The notes under the pieces: generated by a model
Told to the model about the DNA's origin: nothing
What the model saw: only the letters and a program-made list of their open reading frames with translations
The model's database searches: none
From: Comamonadaceae bacterium
GTDB lineage: Bacteria; Pseudomonadota; Gammaproteobacteria; Burkholderiales; Burkholderiaceae_C
NCBI GenBank assembly: GCA_021286965.1
Contig: JAJTBK010000355.1
Location: 1-9,048, forward strand
Direction: 5' to 3'
DNA length: 9,048 nt
Position numbers and translations under genes: made by a program
Shown here: positions 7,756 to 9,048 of the stretch, in pieces
Layout: the number at the start of each line of letters is the position of its first letter
How positions within the stretch are numbered: the first letter of the stretch is position 1

Positions 7756-9013
7756 GGCAGCTGCTGGGCAGCTCGGCCTGCGCCGCCGTCAGCTGGCGCA
7801 GCACGCGAAAGCCGTAGCCCGAGCCTTCGACATCAAACGGCACCCCCGGCTGGCCCTGGCGCTGCATCACGCCCACCACCAGCGGCTGCTGGAACTGGTG
7901 GTCGAGCGCGCGCATGGCCCCGCCCTGGCCGGCGAGCTGCACCCGGGCCTGCTCCAGCGCGCGCGCCAGGGGTGCGGCCTCCAGGCTCTGGGCACGCTCC
8001 ATGGCCTGGGCCAGGGCTTCGAGCATGAGCTGCATCCGCAGGTGCAAATAATCGTCCTGCGGCTGGGGAAAGCGCTGGCGAAACGCCTGGTAGAACGCCG
8101 CACTCTCGCGCCCGGGCAGATTCGGCAGCCATTCGGCCACGGCCAGCACCTTGCCCACGCCGGCCTCGCCCAGCGCCGCCGGCACGCCCAGGGCGTTGCC
8201 GTAGAAGGTGTAGAACAGGCCGTCGTAGCCCACCTCGCGCGCGGCCTTGACGAGCAGCGTCAGGTCGTTGCCCCAGTTGCCGGTGATGACGGCCTGCGCG
8301 CCGCTGGCCTTGATCTTGACGGCGTAGGGCACAAAGTCCTTGACCCGGCCCACGGGGTGCAGCTCGTCGCCAACGATGGCCACGTCCGGGCGCAGCTGCG
8401 CCAGCTGGCTGCGCGCCTGGCGCAGCACGGCCTGGCCAAAGCTGTAGTCCTGGCCGATGAGGTACACCTTGCGCAGCGCCGGCTGCGCGCGCAGCTCCTG
8501 CATGAGCGCCGCCAGGCGCATGTCGGCGCTGGCGTCGAAGCGAAAGTGCCAGAAGCTGCAGTTTTCATTCGTCAGGCTGGGCTCGACGGCAGCGTAGTTC
8601 AAAAACAGCACGCGCTTGTCGGGCTCGCGCTGGTTGTGCTTGTTGATGGCCGCCAGCAGCACCGCTGCCGTGGCCGAGGAATTGCCCTGCAGCACGATGC
8701 GCGCACCGGCGTCGATGGCGGCGCGCAGCGCGGCGAGCGCTTCCTCGTTCTGCCCTTTGCTGTCGTAGCGCAGCAGCTGCCAGGGGCGCGCACCACCGGG
8801 CAGCGGCACGCCGCCCCGGGCGTTCACGCGCTCGGTGCCCCACAGCAGGTTGCGGTACACGGCCTCGCCGGTGTTGGCAAAAGGGCCGGAAAAACTTTCG
8901 ATCAGGGCCAGGGGGATGGGCGCAGGCGCCGGTGTGGGCGAGGCCGCCCCGGCACGCACGCCGGCGGCGGTGGCCAGGCCCGCCAGCAACGCCTGGCGGC
9001 GCAGTCGGTTCAT
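7739..9013 (-). CDS. ABC transporter periplasmic substrate-binding protein (branched-chain amino acid/amide type)
   Basis: This is a 424-residue periplasmic binding protein of the LivJ-like, type I fold group (Peripla_BP_6). Such proteins capture amino acids, amides, urea or aromatic acids for an ABC importer. The N-terminus MNRLRRQALLAGLATAAG is a signal peptide with an RRQALL twin-arginine-like motif, so export by Tat is possible. Cleavage is likely near residues 22-25. The mature domain opens with IPLALIESFSGPFANTGEAV, the family's first ligand-binding loop. It continues with IVLQGNSSATA at 106-116, VYLIGQDYSFGQ at 183-194, VITGNWGND at 242-250 and FYTFYGN at 267-273. Only two cysteines are present in the mature part, Cys152 and Cys419, which could form a disulfide. 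The ATG at 9013 is preceded by only a weak AGAG and a dispersed-repeat copy. No permease or ATPase gene is in the window, so the ligand cannot be assigned. Confidence 0.92.
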   Translation of the reverse strand: MNRLRRQALLAGLATAAGVRAGAASPTPAPAPIPLALIESFSGPFANTGEAVYRNLLWGTERVNARGGVPLPGGARPWQLLRYDSKGQNEEALAALRAAIDAGARIVLQGNSSATAAVLLAAINKHNQREPDKRVLFLNYAAVEPSLTNENCSFWHFRFDASADMRLAALMQELRAQPALRKVYLIGQDYSFGQAVLRQARSQLAQLRPDVAIVGDELHPVGRVKDFVPYAVKIKASGAQAVITGNWGNDLTLLVKAAREVGYDGLFYTFYGNALGVPAALGEAGVGKVLAVAEWLPNLPGRESAAFYQAFRQRFPQPQDDYLHLRMQLMLEALAQAMERAQSLEAAPLARALEQARVQLAGQGGAMRALDHQFQQPLVVGVMQRQGQPGVPFDVEGSGYGFRVLRQLTAAQAELPSSCQMQRW

Positions 9014-9026
9014 GGTTTTTACTCTG

Positions 9027-9048
9027 TTTTTGATAGCTGCTCGCGCTT
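9027..9048 (-). repeat. Dispersed repeat, copy 3, upstream of the binding-protein gene (cut by window edge)
   Basis: The minus strand reads AAGCGCGAGCAGCTATC followed by a run of A, with one core mismatch to the copy at 6659-6675. It ends 13 bases before the ATG at 9013, so it forms part of that gene's leader. Its orientation relative to the downstream gene is the same as copy 1 upstream of tgpA. A matching inverted arm could lie beyond the window. Confidence 0.65.

Overview
The window is gene-dense, GC-rich bacterial chromosome, most likely from a betaproteobacterium of the Comamonadaceae (Acidovorax/Alicycliphilus/Melaminivora-like). The evidence is the strongly GC-ending codon use, protein families typical of that group, and three copies of a short repeat with core AAGCGCTAGCAGCTATC. 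I recall that repeat as abundant in Comamonadaceae genomes; this is from memory, not from a search. There are seven protein-coding genes. I see no RNA gene, insertion sequence, prophage or CRISPR array. The longest non-coding stretch is only 52 bases.

Left block, minus strand, 2573 down to 1. A zinc-dependent histone-deacetylase-family amidohydrolase (GTG start) is followed after 12 bases by a crotonase-fold protein of the ECHDC3 type that lacks both classical catalytic glutamates. That gene overlaps by four bases (ATGA) an MscS-family mechanosensitive channel, which runs off the left edge. The spacing indicates one operon.

Central block, plus strand, 2615 to 7700. It holds a MoxR-family AAA+ ATPase, a DUF58 membrane protein, a TgpA-type membrane-anchored transglutaminase and a secreted MltB-family lytic transglycosylase. 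The last two overlap by ATGA. MoxR, DUF58 and TgpA form a well-known conserved set whose biochemical role is poorly defined. The coupled peptidoglycan lytic enzyme points to an envelope or cell-wall role. The two blocks diverge from a 41-base gap (2574-2614).

Right block, minus strand, 9013 down to 7739. A periplasmic substrate-binding protein of the branched-chain amino acid/amide ABC transporter class converges on mltB, with 38 bases between them. No permease or ATPase partner is in view.

I do not see a confidently undescribed system. The points most worth a second look are: the catalytically atypical crotonase beside a deacetylase and an ion channel; the repeat family at gene starts, one copy of which encodes part of the MltB signal peptide; the ATGA coupling of TgpA to MltB; and a 15-base tandem duplication across the stop codon of the binding-protein gene.
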